A stretch of DNA of 64,000 nt, from NCBI GenBank assembly GCA_900472605.1, contig UCJD01000001.1, positions 85,778 through 149,777 of the forward strand, written 5' to 3'. Of the stretch, positions 8,401-17,329 are shown piece by piece (the first letter of the stretch is position 1; the number at the start of each line of letters is the position of its first letter). The notes under the pieces are model-generated. The model saw only the letters and a list, made by a program, of their open reading frames with translations. It was not told where the DNA came from and made no database searches. The position numbers and the translations under genes are program-made. The DNA is from Hyphomicrobiales bacterium (GTDB taxonomy: Bacteria; Pseudomonadota; Alphaproteobacteria; Rhizobiales; Rhizobiaceae).

Positions 8401-10896
8401 ATGGACAACACGCACGCACATCGTCACGGTCACGGCGACGATCATCATCACCATGCGGATGACGGCGTGGTCCGGGACCCCGTCTGCGGCATGACGGTTG
8501 ATCCCGCCGCCGGCAAGCCGTCGGCTGAGCATGAGGGGCGGCGATATTTCTTCTGCTGCGAGGACTGCCGCACCAAATTCGAGGCCGCGCCGCCAGCTTA
8601 TCTGACGGCAAAGGACCCGGTCTGTGGCATGAGCGTCGATCGCGCGACCGCCAAGCACTTCCTGCGGCACGAGGGCGAGAAGCACTATTTCTGCTCGACC
8701 GGCTGCAAGACGAAATTCCAAGCGGCGCCGGCGGATTGTCGCGATGGCAGCAAACCGCAGCCGAAGCCTGCGCTGAAGGGCACCCAGTATACATGCCCGA
8801 TGCATCCAGAGGTGATCCGCGATCATCCGGGCGATTGCCCTAAATGCGGCATGGCGCTGGAGCCGATGGGCGTCCCACCCGCCGATGAAGGTCCGAATCC
8901 GGAGTTGGTCGGTTTCACGCGCCGTCTCTGGATCAGCGCCATTCTGTCGGTTCCCTTGCTCGTCATCACCATGGGGCCGATGATCGGCCTGCCCGCGCGC
9001 GATTGGCTCGGCGAACCGCTTGCGACCTGGGCCGAACTCATTCTGGCCACGCCGGTGGTGATTTGGGCGGCACTTCCGTTCTTCCGCCGCGCCTGGGCGT
9101 CCGTCGTCAATCGCAGCCCCAATATGTGGACGCTGATCGGCCTCGGCGTCGGAACGGCTTATATCTACAGTCTGGTCGCCACGCTGGCACCGGGCATCTT
9201 CCCGCATACCTTCCGTGGGCATGGCGGCGTCGTGCCTGTCTATTTCGAGGCGGCGGCCGTTATCGTGGCGCTGGTTTTCGTGGGACAGGTGCTTGAGCTT
9301 AAGGCGCGCGAGCGGACCGGCTCGGCCATTCGTGCGCTGCTCGATCTTGCGCCGAAGACCGCGCGGCGTGTCGGTTCCGATGGCAGCGAGGCTGATGTGC
9401 CGGTTGGCGATATCGTCGTCGGGGATCGCCTGCGCATTCGGCCGGGCGAGCGGGTTCCTGTAGATGGCACGGTCGGCGAGGGTCAGTCCGCGATCGACGA
9501 ATCCATGTTGACCGGCGAACCGATGCCTGTCGAAAAGGGCGTGGGCGATCCGCTGACGGGCGGCACCATCAACAAGAACGGCATGCTCGTCATGACGGCT
9601 GAAAAAGTCGGGGCGGAGACCACCCTGTCGCGGATCGTCGACATGGTCGCGACGGCCCAGCGCTCGCGGGCGCCGATCCAGGGCGCGGTCGATCGCGTCT
9701 CGGCGCTCTTCGTCCCGGCCGTCGTTGCCGCTGCGATTGCCGCTTTCGCAATCTGGGCGCTTATCGGTCCTGAGCCGCGCATGGTTCACGCTCTGCTGGC
9801 TGGCGTTTCCGTCCTCATCATCGCCTGCCCCTGCGCGCTGGGACTTGCCACGCCGATGTCGATCATGATTGCCACGGGCCGCGGTGCCCATGAGGGCGTG
9901 CTGATCAAGGATGCGGAGGCGTTGGAGCGCTTTTCAAAGGTCGATACGCTGATCGTCGACAAGACCGGTACGCTGACCGAGGGAAAGCCCCGGTTGACGG
10001 ATGTCGCGGCGTTCGGTGACGTGGCCGATGACCAGCTCCTGCAGCTTGCCGCCAGCCTCGAGCGCGGATCGGAGCATCCGCTCGCCGCTGCTATCGTATC
10101 GGGCGCGGAAGAGCGCGGGATCGCCTTGGCTGATATCACAGGCTTTGACGCAACAACGGGCAAAGGCGTGCATGGCAATGTCGGCGAGCGGGCGGTGGCG
10201 CTCGGCAATGCGGCGATGATGGCTGATCTCGGGATCGACGTGGCGGCCCATGAGGAGCGGCTGCAATCGCTGCGGGATGAGGGCAAGACGGTGATGTTCG
10301 TCGTTGTCGACCAGCGCCTTGCCGGGCTTGTGGCTGTCGCCGACCGCATCAAGCCGACAACGGCCTCTGCGATCAAGGCGCTGCATGCGAGCGGATTGAC
10401 GATCATCATGGCAACGGGCGACAACGAGCGCACGGCCCGGTCGGTCGCCAAGAGCCTGGGGATCGACGATGTCCGCGCCGATATCCTGCCCGAAGGCAAG
10501 AAGGCGCTGATCGACGAACTGCATGCCAAGGGTGCGGTGGTCGCTATGGCAGGTGACGGCGTCAACGATGCACCGGCGCTGGCTGCGGCCGATGTGGGTA
10601 TCGCCATGGGCACCGGCGCGGATGTGGCGATGGAGAGTGCCGGCATCACCCTTGTCAAGGGCGACCTCAACGGTATCGTTAGGGCACGCCGCCTGGCTCA
10701 GGCGGCAATACGCAATATTCGCCAGAATCTCGCGTTCGCCTTCGGCTACAACGCGCTCGGCGTTCCGCTGGCAGCCGGTGTGCTCTATCCGGTTTTCGGC
10801 CTGCTGCTGTCGCCGATGATTGCGGCGGCAGCGATGAGCCTGTCGTCCGTATCGGTCATCGGCAACGCGCTGCGGCTGCGCGTCGCCAAGCTATAG
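8401..10896 (+). CDS. copA: Copper-exporting P1B-type ATPase with YHS metal-binding modules
   Basis: Cu(I)/Ag(I) efflux ATPase (831 aa) of the inner membrane. The N-terminus is His-rich (residues 1-21). Two YHS-like modules (DPVCGM...FCC and DPVCGM...FCS) follow, then a heavy-metal-binding segment (YTCPMHPEV...[10 protein letters not shown]). These replace the usual HMA domains. The pump core has the CPC metal site (C476-P-C478), the phosphorylated D520 in DKTGT, an HP motif in SEHPLA, and GDGVND near 718-723. Late helices carry [11 protein letters not shown] and MSLSS, which fits P1B-1 copper specificity. Rhizobial homologues are called ActP. It sits under a CueR-type promoter with its regulator ten bases downstream. 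Confidence 0.94.
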   Translation: MDNTHAHRHGHGDDHHHHADDGVVRDPVCGMTVDPAAGKPSAEHEGRRYFFCCEDCRTKFEAAPPAYLTAKDPVCGMSVDRATAKHFLRHEGEKHYFCSTGCKTKFQAAPADCRDGSKPQPKPALKGTQYTCPMHPEVIRDHPGDCPKCGMALEPMGVPPADEGPNPELVGFTRRLWISAILSVPLLVITMGPMIGLPARDWLGEPLATWAELILATPVVIWAALPFFRRAWASVVNRSPNMWTLIGLGVGTAYIYSLVATLAPGIFPHTFRGHGGVVPVYFEAAAVIVALVFVGQVLELKARERTGSAIRALLDLAPKTARRVGSDGSEADVPVGDIVVGDRLRIRPGERVPVDGTVGEGQSAIDESMLTGEPMPVEKGVGDPLTGGTINKNGMLVMTAEKVGAETTLSRIVDMVATAQRSRAPIQGAVDRVSALFVPAVVAAAIAAFAIWALIGPEPRMVHALLAGVSVLIIACPCALGLATPMSIMIATGRGAHEGVLIKDAEALERFSKVDTLIVDKTGTLTEGKPRLTDVAAFGDVADDQLLQLAASLERGSEHPLAAAIVSGAEERGIALADITGFDATTGKGVHGNVGERAVALGNAAMMADLGIDVAAHEERLQSLRDEGKTVMFVVVDQRLAGLVAVADRIKPTTASAIKALHASGLTIIMATGDNERTARSVAKSLGIDDVRADILPEGKKALIDELHAKGAVVAMAGDGVNDAPALAAADVGIAMGTGADVAMESAGITLVKGDLNGIVRARRLAQAAIRNIRQNLAFAFGYNALGVPLAAGVLYPVFGLLLSPMIAAAAMSLSSVSVIGNALRLRVAKL

Positions 10897-10905
10897 GAGC
10901 CTGCG

Positions 10906-11301
10906 ATGAATATCGGTCAAGCATCGGCACGGTCCGGCCTGCATTCGAAGACGATCCGCTACTACGAGGATATTGGCCTCATCCGTCCCGATCGAAACGA
11001 CAACGGCTACCGCGACTACGCGCTCGCCGATGTTCACAAGCTGCGCTTTCTGCAAAAGTCCAGGGGCCTCGGTTTCTCGGTCGAGGAGTGCCGGCAGTTG
11101 CTGGCGCTCTATGAAGACAAGAGCCGGGCGAGTGGCGACGTGAAGGAGTTAGCGCAGGCTAAGCTGACGGAGATCGATCGCAAGATTCGCGCACTCAGCG
11201 AACTCCGGCACACGCTTGAGCACCTGGTTCACGCCTGCCATGGCAACGACCGGCCGGACTGTCCCATCCTTGAAGAGCTGTCGGATGACCAGCATGCTTG
11301 A
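10906..11301 (+). CDS. cueR: MerR-family copper-responsive regulator (CueR/HmrR)
   Basis: A 131-residue MerR regulator. The N-terminal winged helix-turn-helix begins MNIGQASARSGLHSKTIRYY, and a dimerisation helix follows. The C-terminal metal loop has two cysteines separated by seven residues (ACHGNDRPDCPI), the Cu(I)/Ag(I) arrangement of CueR. It follows copA after nine bases and shares its promoter, whose 9-base dyad is the likely binding site. In rhizobia the same protein is called HmrR. Confidence 0.92.
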   Translation: MNIGQASARSGLHSKTIRYYEDIGLIRPDRNDNGYRDYALADVHKLRFLQKSRGLGFSVEECRQLLALYEDKSRASGDVKELAQAKLTEIDRKIRALSELRHTLEHLVHACHGNDRPDCPILEELSDDQHA

Positions 11302-11426
11302 AGGTGTGCACGCGCAGGCGCCATTTTACGCGACGTTTAAGATATTGATTTTCTTGTGATATTCTCCGCTTTCCTCGCCATTTCACCCGTTGGCTGGCGA
11401 AAAAGCAGAAAAAAACGCAGCCGCGA

Positions 11427-11454
11427 GGAATAAAACGACGCGTGGCTTCGTATA
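11427..11454 (+). promoter_or_regulatory. Candidate ECF-type promoter for the sigma/anti-sigma operon
   Basis: GGAATAAA (11427-11434) and CGTATA (11449-11454) stand 17 bases apart when counted from GGAAT to CGTA, the geometry of ECF promoters. Transcription would begin around 11460, almost at the sigma factor ATG at 11462. That suggests autoregulation and a leaderless message. The match to this particular sigma factor is an inference. Confidence 0.4.
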
Positions 11455-11461
11455 CTCAATC

Positions 11462-12001
11462 ATGGAACGGAAAGAACGCCCATTCGATGTCATCGGTCAG
11501 CTTGCAGCGCTTCGGCGCTACGCGCGCTCGCTGGTGCGAAATTCGGATGACGCCGAAGATCTGGTCCATGATGCCTTGGTCCGGGCATACGAGAAGAAGC
11601 AGAGCTTCCGCAGTGGCGGTAACTTGCGTACGTGGTTGCTCTCGATCGTGCATAACGCTCACATCGACCGCGTCCGACAGGGGCGATCGCTGACACGACG
11701 GCACGATGAGGCCGCCGTGGAGGCCGAGCAGTCCTTGCCAGCCGTGCAGGAACATGCCGTGCGTCTGCAGCAGGTGCGCAATGCTTTTTTCCGCTTGCCG
11801 GAAGAGCAGCGCGAGGCTCTCCATCTCGTGGCGATTGAAGACCTCTCCTATCAGGAGGCAGCTGCAGCGCTCGGTGTTCCGATCGGTACGTTGATGTCGC
11901 GCATTTCACGCGCTCGGGCTCAACTACGGGAAATCGAGGAAGCGACACCACGCGCACCACATTTGAAGTTGATCGAAGGAGGCGGCAATGAAAGCAGTTG
12001 A
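11462..12001 (+). CDS. ECF-family RNA polymerase sigma factor
   Basis: Predicted 179-residue sigma factor with only regions 2 and 4. Region 2 is visible in RRYARSLVRNSDDAEDLVHDALVRAYEKK with WLLSIVHN; region 4 is visible in FRLPEEQREALHLVAIEDLSYQEAAAALGVPIGTLMSRISRAR. An upstream in-frame TTG at 11390 would add 24 residues without sigma similarity, so the ATG at 11462 is chosen. No Shine-Dalgarno sequence is visible, which fits a leaderless start. The gene overlaps the next gene by 14 bases, and that gene encodes a likely membrane anti-sigma factor. Which stress it senses cannot be read from the sequence. Confidence 0.9.
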   Translation: MERKERPFDVIGQLAALRRYARSLVRNSDDAEDLVHDALVRAYEKKQSFRSGGNLRTWLLSIVHNAHIDRVRQGRSLTRRHDEAAVEAEQSLPAVQEHAVRLQQVRNAFFRLPEEQREALHLVAIEDLSYQEAAAALGVPIGTLMSRISRARAQLREIEEATPRAPHLKLIEGGGNESS

Positions 12002-12752
12002 TCCCATTATCGACGCCGATCTCGACGCCTATGTCGATGGGGAACTCGATGTGACCCGCCGCATCCAGGTGGAATCCTATCTTTCCGAGAATCCCGAGAC
12101 GGCCGCGAAGGTTATGGCGGATCTGAGCATGCGCGGCGAATTGCGCCTTGCGCTCGCTCATGAAGGCGCCTCCGGCCGGGCGGAAACACGCGATGTCGCG
12201 CGCCGTCTTGAGCGCGGGCTTGCTTATGGTCGCATTTTCCACGCCGTGCAGCGGGTTGCCGCCGTCGGCGTCATGGTTGCGGCCGGCTGGGTCGCCCACA
12301 CTTCGTTCGGCGCGTTTACCGCGACCGAGGTGGCAGCATCCGTGCCGGCGCCTGCCTATGTCGAGGAAGCCGTCCAGGCCTACAAGACGGCCCTGGTGCG
12401 TCAATCGGTATCTTCGCAGCCGGCGGAAAGCTACAAGCCGGATGAAATTCGGGCCGCGACCGGCATCGTCATGCCGCAGCTTCCCGATGACTGGACGATC
12501 TCGGACGTACAGATATTCCCGTCCGAATTCGGCCCCAGCGTCGAAATGTCTGTCACGGCCGACAAGAAGCAGCTTTCGCTGTTTGCCGTTCGGCCGGGCG
12601 TCTTCTCCGTTCAGTCAGTCAACCACATCGCGCTCGATGGCGCCGAGGCCGCCTATTGGCAAATCGGCGACGTCGCTTACGCCCTGGTGACTGCGGATCG
12701 CTCCATCACACTGGATCAGGCAGCCGAAGGGCTTGCCCGTACCCTTTACTAG
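11988..12752 (+). CDS. Membrane-bound anti-sigma factor
   Basis: 254-residue protein with a short helical cytoplasmic domain (DADLDAYVDGELDVTRRIQVESYL) typical of anti-sigma factors. One transmembrane segment (about residues 84-104) and a periplasmic domain of about 150 residues follow. No HxxxCxxC zinc motif is visible, so it is not a classical ZAS protein. The start overlaps the sigma gene by 14 bases, which suggests tightly matched synthesis. It should hold the ECF sigma factor inactive until a membrane or periplasmic signal arrives. Confidence 0.82.
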   Translation: MKAVDPIIDADLDAYVDGELDVTRRIQVESYLSENPETAAKVMADLSMRGELRLALAHEGASGRAETRDVARRLERGLAYGRIFHAVQRVAAVGVMVAAGWVAHTSFGAFTATEVAASVPAPAYVEEAVQAYKTALVRQSVSSQPAESYKPDEIRAATGIVMPQLPDDWTISDVQIFPSEFGPSVEMSVTADKKQLSLFAVRPGVFSVQSVNHIALDGAEAAYWQIGDVAYALVTADRSITLDQAAEGLARTLY

Positions 12753-12771
12753 TTCAATCGAGGAGATCTCA

Positions 12772-13485
12772 ATGAACCCCATCAATCAGCAGCGTTACGG
12801 TGCCGCCGTTGGCTCGCAGGCCATGTTCGACGAGGGCCTTCGCCAGCACATGCTGCGCGTTTATAACTACATGGGCATCGGCCTTGTCATCACCGGCATC
12901 GTCGCGTTCATCGTAGGCTCGACGCCGGCGCTTTACGTGCCGATCTTCCAGTCGCCACTCAAGTGGGTGGTCATGCTGGCGCCGCTCGCCTTCGTCTTCT
13001 TCTTCTCGTTCAAGATCCAGACGATGTCGGCAGGCGCCGCGCAGATGATGTTCTGGGCGTTCTGCGCTGTCATGGGCCTGTCGATGGCCTCGGTGTTTCT
13101 GGTCTTCACCGGCACCAGCATCGCCCGCACCTTCTTCATTGCCGCCACGATGTTCGGCACCACGAGCCTTTACGGCTACGTGACCAAGCGTGACCTGTCC
13201 CGCATGGGTTCGTTCCTGATGATGGGCTTGATCGGTGTCGTGATTGCTAGTGTGGTCAACATCTTCCTTGGTTCGAGCGCCCTGCAGTTCGCGATCTCGG
13301 TCATCGGTATCGTCGTCTTCGTCGGCCTGACGGCCTACGACACGCAGAACATCAAGGAACAGTATTCGGAGAACTACGATCAGGAATCGAACCAGAAGCT
13401 TGCCGTCTTCGGCGCTCTCTCGCTCTACCTGAACTTCGTCAACATCTTCCAGCTGCTGCTTAACTTCACCGGCGAGCGCGAATAG
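12772..13485 (+). CDS. Bax inhibitor-1 / YccA family membrane protein
   Basis: 237-residue protein with about seven transmembrane helices and the family pattern, ending in FVGLTAYDTQNIKEQY and a final hydrophobic helix. Family members act as membrane proton/calcium leak channels or as modulators of membrane proteases (YccA with FtsH); the role here is unknown. AGGAGA upstream supports the ATG at 12772 rather than an in-frame ATG at 12733, which lies inside the anti-sigma gene. It follows the anti-sigma gene after 19 bases and may be co-transcribed. Confidence 0.9.
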   Translation: MNPINQQRYGAAVGSQAMFDEGLRQHMLRVYNYMGIGLVITGIVAFIVGSTPALYVPIFQSPLKWVVMLAPLAFVFFFSFKIQTMSAGAAQMMFWAFCAVMGLSMASVFLVFTGTSIARTFFIAATMFGTTSLYGYVTKRDLSRMGSFLMMGLIGVVIASVVNIFLGSSALQFAISVIGIVVFVGLTAYDTQNIKEQYSENYDQESNQKLAVFGALSLYLNFVNIFQLLLNFTGERE

Positions 13486-13501
13486 CAGGAATAGGGTTAT
13501 G

Positions 13502-13570
13502 GCGCTTCTGGGGGCAAAGGAAGCGCTAGAACGCCCGATCCGCACTCTGTGACAGGATGCGTGGATCGGG
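13502..13570 (+). other. Two hairpins in the 3' region of the BI-1 gene, candidate sRNA
   Basis: Two inverted repeats precede the terminator: GCGCTTC/GAAGCGC (13502-13508 with 13520-13526) and CCCGATCC/GGATCGGG (13534-13541 with 13563-13570). With the terminator they make three consecutive hairpins in about 110 bases of non-coding sequence. This is the architecture of many small RNAs. No separate promoter was recognised. Confidence 0.4.
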
Positions 13571-13586
13571 TGTTCACCATAGGGAA

Positions 13587-13620
13587 GCGGCCGGGCGCAA
13601 GTCCGGCCGCTTTTCTGTTT
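13587..13620 (+). terminator. Strong intrinsic terminator
   Basis: An 8-bp perfect GC stem, GCGGCCGG (13587-13594) with CCGGCCGC (13603-13610), has an 8-base loop and is followed by TTTTCTGTTT. It ends the BI-1 transcript and isolates the cobalamin genes. Confidence 0.88.
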
Positions 13621-13772
13621 TACGAGGGTCTGCTGTTCAACGCCTGGATGTGGCGGTGTTAAACCGCCGATCGTTGCCACTTTTTACGGTTGGGCTTGGC
13701 AACTTGATCCATGCCCTTGCAGCGCCGCGCCATGTGCGTCAAAAGCGGGGAGAATTGATCAGGAGAGCCGGC

Positions 13773-14540
13773 GTGCGCCACATCTATGTCATCGGTATAG
13801 GAACGGGAAATCCCGAGCACGTCACCATACAGGCCATTGGCAAGATGAACGCGGCCGACATGATCTTCCTGCCGACGAAAGGTGAGGAGAAGGAGAAGCT
13901 TGCGTCCGTTCGCCGCGAGATTTGCGAGCGCTTCGTCACCAATGCGAAGACCCGCATTGTCGAGTTCGCCATTCCGCAACGCACGACGGCTGAGCGAAGC
14001 TATGTCAAAAGCGTCGATGACTGGCATGCCACACTGGTGCGAACCTATGTGCGACTGATCAATGATCTTCCCGAGGATGGTACCGGCGCTTTCCTCGTCT
14101 GGGGCGATCCGAGTCTTTATGATAGCGTGATCCGTATCATTGAGCGGGCAAAGGAACTTGGCACCGTCGATTTCGACTTCAGCGTCGTTCCGGGGATCAC
14201 GAGTATCCAGGCACTTGCGGCAAGCCACCGCATTCCGATCAACATGGTGGGAAAGCCGGTCGAGATCACGACGGGGCGGCGGCTTGTCGAGCATGGGAAC
14301 CGAGCGGATAGCACCGTCGTCATGCTGGATGGCGAGCAGGCCTTTTCCAAGATCGAGGATCCGGATGCCGAGATCTTCTGGGGTGCCTATCTCGGCACGG
14401 AGGACGAGATCGTGCGTTCGGGACGGCTCGGCGATGTCGCCGCGGATATCGTGACGCTGCGGGCGGAAGCGCGGGCGCGCCATGGCTGGATTATGGATAT
14501 CTATTTGCTGCGGAAGGGTCGCGATTTCGACGACCTCTGA
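13773..14540 (+). CDS. cobF: Precorrin-6A synthase (deacetylating) CobF
   Basis: 255-residue SAM-dependent tetrapyrrole methyltransferase of the aerobic cobalamin pathway. It methylates C1 of precorrin-5 with loss of the acetyl group to give precorrin-6A. The N-terminal glycine-rich segment YVIGIGTGNPEHVT and the WGDPSLYDS and VVPGITSIQALAAS motifs mark the family. The GTG start at 13773 is supported by AGGAGA seven bases upstream; an open frame extends further up without similarity. It leads the forward cob cluster and is separated from upstream genes by a strong terminator. Confidence 0.93.
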   Translation: MRHIYVIGIGTGNPEHVTIQAIGKMNAADMIFLPTKGEEKEKLASVRREICERFVTNAKTRIVEFAIPQRTTAERSYVKSVDDWHATLVRTYVRLINDLPEDGTGAFLVWGDPSLYDSVIRIIERAKELGTVDFDFSVVPGITSIQALAASHRIPINMVGKPVEITTGRRLVEHGNRADSTVVMLDGEQAFSKIEDPDAEIFWGAYLGTEDEIVRSGRLGDVAADIVTLRAEARARHGWIMDIYLLRKGRDFDDL

Positions 14541-14604
14541 CACTGGCGAGGGTATTGCGCGGTGCCTCGCGATCATGCAGGCACCGGGCGGAAGGAACGG
14601 ACGG

Positions 14605-15966
14605 ATGGCAATCGACGCGCGCATCGAGACGGATATCGCAGGCGAAGCCACGCAACCCTACGTGCGGCGCGGCGCCTGTCCGACCTTGGCTCGACCCATG
14701 CAGACGGGCGACGGCTTGCTGGCACGCCTGCGGCCGCAGGGCGGCAGCCTCACGGTTCGTCAGTGCGCGCACATCGCCCGGGCCGCGGCACGGTGCGGTA
14801 ACGGTCTGCTTGAGATCACGGCACGCGGAAGCCTGCAGATCAGAGGGCTTCGGCCGGAGACGGTCGAGCCGTTTGCCGAAGCGGTGGATGCGGCAGGCAT
14901 CATCGTATCGCCCAATCCCGTGATCGAACTGCCGCCGCTGCATGGCGAGGCGTTCGGTGATGTCGCGGATGCCGCCGCGATGGAATTGCTGCTACGCGAC
15001 CGGCTCGCTGAATACCTCCAGTCGCCCGGGCTTGCGCCGAAGCTGTCGACCATCGTCGATGGAGGCGGCCTCTTTGATCTTGCAGATGTCACCGCCGACA
15101 TCAGACTACTGGCCATTTCGGCGGAAGAATGGTTGGTCGCCATCGCGGGGGATGGCGCCAGCGCTCGTCTCGTCGCCACCGGTTCCGCCGATGCGGCAAT
15201 CGAGGCGGTCGGTGACGTGCTCAAGCTGCTGCATTCGATCGGCTGGCAGAAGCGTTGTCGCGATATCGGGCCTGAGCGTCTGCTCTCGGTCTTCCGGGAT
15301 ATGCAGACCATTTCTCACCATCCGCGCGCCGGCCAGACGCCATCAGTGGGCGTCCATCCCATAAAGGACGGTACGGCGGTAATCGGTCTGAAGCCGCGCT
15401 TCGGCCAAATTCAAGCGACCGACCTATTGGCGTTTCTGTCATTCCTCGAAAGCCACAACGTGAAGGATATCAGGCCGGCGCCCGATCGCTGTCTGTTCAT
15501 AACTGGCTTGAGCGAAGAAAGCGCGGTGACGGTGCGGCAATCGGCCAAACGCTTCGGCTTGTCCGCGGATGGCGATGATCCCTCGTCGCGCATCGCCACC
15601 TGTTCCGGCGCGGGCGCTTGCGCGTCGAGTTTCTACGACACCAAGGCATTGGCCGAGACGCTGATAGACCTGTGTCCCGAGGTGCTGGACGGCTCCCTCG
15701 ACCTGCACCTATCCGGATGCGCCAAGGGCTGTGCCCATCCGCGCCGCGCTCTGACCATATCGGGAGCGGCAAATGCCTATCACCTCGTCCTCGATGGCCT
15801 CGCGTCGGATGCGCCAGATGCACAGATTGCTGGTAGTGACATCAATTCCGCTATAGAGAGGCTTTCCCGTCTCATCAAAACAGAAAGACAAGCTGGCGAA
15901 TCTGCTAGGGCCTGTCTCGACAGGGTGGGGACGGCCACGATTACGCGAGCGCTGCGACAGGAATAG
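14605..15966 (+). CDS. cobG: Precorrin-3B synthase CobG
   Basis: 453-residue monooxygenase that converts precorrin-3A to precorrin-3B, the oxygen-requiring step that marks the aerobic B12 route. It belongs to the nitrite/sulfite reductase fold. The iron-sulfur cysteines are visible as C333-x5-C339 (TCSGAGACASS) and C372-x3-C376 (SGCAKGCAHP). The ATG at 14605 has AAGGA eight bases upstream and gives a length close to the Pseudomonas denitrificans enzyme. It lies between cobF and cobH in the classical order. Confidence 0.93.
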   Translation: MAIDARIETDIAGEATQPYVRRGACPTLARPMQTGDGLLARLRPQGGSLTVRQCAHIARAAARCGNGLLEITARGSLQIRGLRPETVEPFAEAVDAAGIIVSPNPVIELPPLHGEAFGDVADAAAMELLLRDRLAEYLQSPGLAPKLSTIVDGGGLFDLADVTADIRLLAISAEEWLVAIAGDGASARLVATGSADAAIEAVGDVLKLLHSIGWQKRCRDIGPERLLSVFRDMQTISHHPRAGQTPSVGVHPIKDGTAVIGLKPRFGQIQATDLLAFLSFLESHNVKDIRPAPDRCLFITGLSEESAVTVRQSAKRFGLSADGDDPSSRIATCSGAGACASSFYDTKALAETLIDLCPEVLDGSLDLHLSGCAKGCAHPRRALTISGAANAYHLVLDGLASDAPDAQIAGSDINSAIERLSRLIKTERQAGESARACLDRVGTATITRALRQE

Positions 15967-15968
15967 GA

Positions 15969-16601
15969 ATGCCAGACTACGATTACATCCACAGCGGTGA
16001 CGCCATCTATGAACGGTCGTTCGCGATAATCCGCAGCGAAGCCGATCTGTCGCGGTTTTCCTCCGAGGAAGCCGACGTTGCCGTACGCATGATTCATGCC
16101 TGTGGATTGGTTGAAGCCGCCGAGCACTTTGTGTTCGCGCCGCACTTCGTCAGCGCCGCGCGCTCTGCGCTGCATGCCGGCGCGCCCATCTTCTGTGACG
16201 CCGAGATGGTGGCGCACGGCGTGACCCGCACAAGGCTGCCCGCCAAGAATGACGTCATCTGCACTTTGCACGATCCGCGCACCGCGGAACTGGCGAAGGA
16301 GACCGGAAACACGCGCTCGGCTGCCGCCCTTCATCTCTGGAAGGACCGTCTTGCCGGCAGCGTTGTCGCTATCGGCAATGCGCCGACCGCGCTCTTTCAC
16401 CTGCTCGAACTGCTGCGCGATGGGGCGCCGAAGCCGGCGGCGATCATCGGCATGCCTGTCGGCTTTGTTGGTGCTGCGGAATCCAAGGACGCCTTGGCTG
16501 AAAACTCCTACGGCGTTCCCTTTGCGATCGTGCGCGGACGCCTTGGTGGCAGCGCCATGACGGCAGCGACCGTCAACGCCCTGGCGAGGCCCGGCCTATG
16601 A
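15969..16601 (+). CDS. cobH: Precorrin-8X methylmutase CobH
   Basis: 210-residue enzyme that moves the C11 methyl group to C12, giving hydrogenobyrinic acid. The catalytic histidine is present as H43 in RMIHACG, the same number as in the characterised CobH. A GMPVGFVGAAESK segment is typical of the family. It starts two bases after cobG and overlaps cobI by four bases (ATGA). Confidence 0.94.
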   Translation: MPDYDYIHSGDAIYERSFAIIRSEADLSRFSSEEADVAVRMIHACGLVEAAEHFVFAPHFVSAARSALHAGAPIFCDAEMVAHGVTRTRLPAKNDVICTLHDPRTAELAKETGNTRSAAALHLWKDRLAGSVVAIGNAPTALFHLLELLRDGAPKPAAIIGMPVGFVGAAESKDALAENSYGVPFAIVRGRLGGSAMTAATVNALARPGL

Positions 16602-17329
16602 GCGGCGCTGGTCGTCTTATCGGCGTCGGTACCGGTCCCGGCGATCCGGAGTTGCTCACGGTCAAGGCCGTCAAGGCAATCGAAGCGGCCGACGTGATCG
16701 CCTATTTCGCCAAGCGCGGCAGGGGCGGCAACGGCAGGGCGATCGTCGAGCACCTGATCGGTCCGGATGCTGTCATGCTGCCGCTCTATTATCCCGTGAC
16801 CACCGAGATCGAGAAGAATGAAGCCGAATACCGGCGCCAGATCACCGATTTCTACGAGGAGTCGGCGGCGGCGGTCGCCGCGCACCTCGACGGTGGCCAC
16901 ACCGTAGCCGTCCTCAGCGAGGGCGATCCACTGTTTTACGGCTCCTACATGCACCTGCATGTGCGCCTCGCCGACCGTTATCCGACGGAGGTCATTCCCG
17001 GCATCAGCGCGATGTCCGGGTGCTGGTCGCTCGCCGGCATCCCGATCGTGCAGGGCGACGACGTGTTGTCGGTCCTGCCCGGGACCATGGCCGAGCAGGA
17101 GCTCGAGCGCCGCCTATCCGATACGCAAGCCGCGGTGATCATGAAGGTGGGGCGCAACCTGCCGAAGATCCGCCGGGCGCTGCAGGCATCGGGGCGTCTT
17201 ACCGAGGCGGTTTATGTCGAGCGCGGCACCATGGCCAACGCGGCGATGATCAAGCTCGCCGACCGCCCCGAAGGCGACGCGCCTTACTTTTCGCTGGTGC
17301 TGGTGCCCGGTTGGGAGAGCAACCGATGA
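16598..17329 (+). CDS. cobI: Precorrin-2 C20-methyltransferase CobI
   Basis: 243-residue SAM-dependent methyltransferase adding the C20 methyl to precorrin-2. The N-terminus LIGVGTGPGDPELLTVKAV and the LSEGDPLFYGS and VIPGISAMSGC motifs are those of the corrin methyltransferase fold. It is translationally coupled at both ends by ATGA overlaps with cobH and cobJ. Confidence 0.94.
   Translation: MSGAGRLIGVGTGPGDPELLTVKAVKAIEAADVIAYFAKRGRGGNGRAIVEHLIGPDAVMLPLYYPVTTEIEKNEAEYRRQITDFYEESAAAVAAHLDGGHTVAVLSEGDPLFYGSYMHLHVRLADRYPTEVIPGISAMSGCWSLAGIPIVQGDDVLSVLPGTMAEQELERRLSDTQAAVIMKVGRNLPKIRRALQASGRLTEAVYVERGTMANAAMIKLADRPEGDAPYFSLVLVPGWESNR

Noticed and set aside
8182..9891. A 569-codon open frame on the minus strand over pbpC and copA
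   Set aside because: It is a shadow of GC-rich third positions of the real plus-strand genes; its composition (His, Arg, Asp rich) is typical of such shadows.
13621..13772. Possible cobalamin riboswitch before cobF, because TCAGGAGAGCC resembles a B12 box
   Set aside because: The match needs an inserted base and coincides with the AGGAGA ribosome site; no other conserved riboswitch elements were found upstream.
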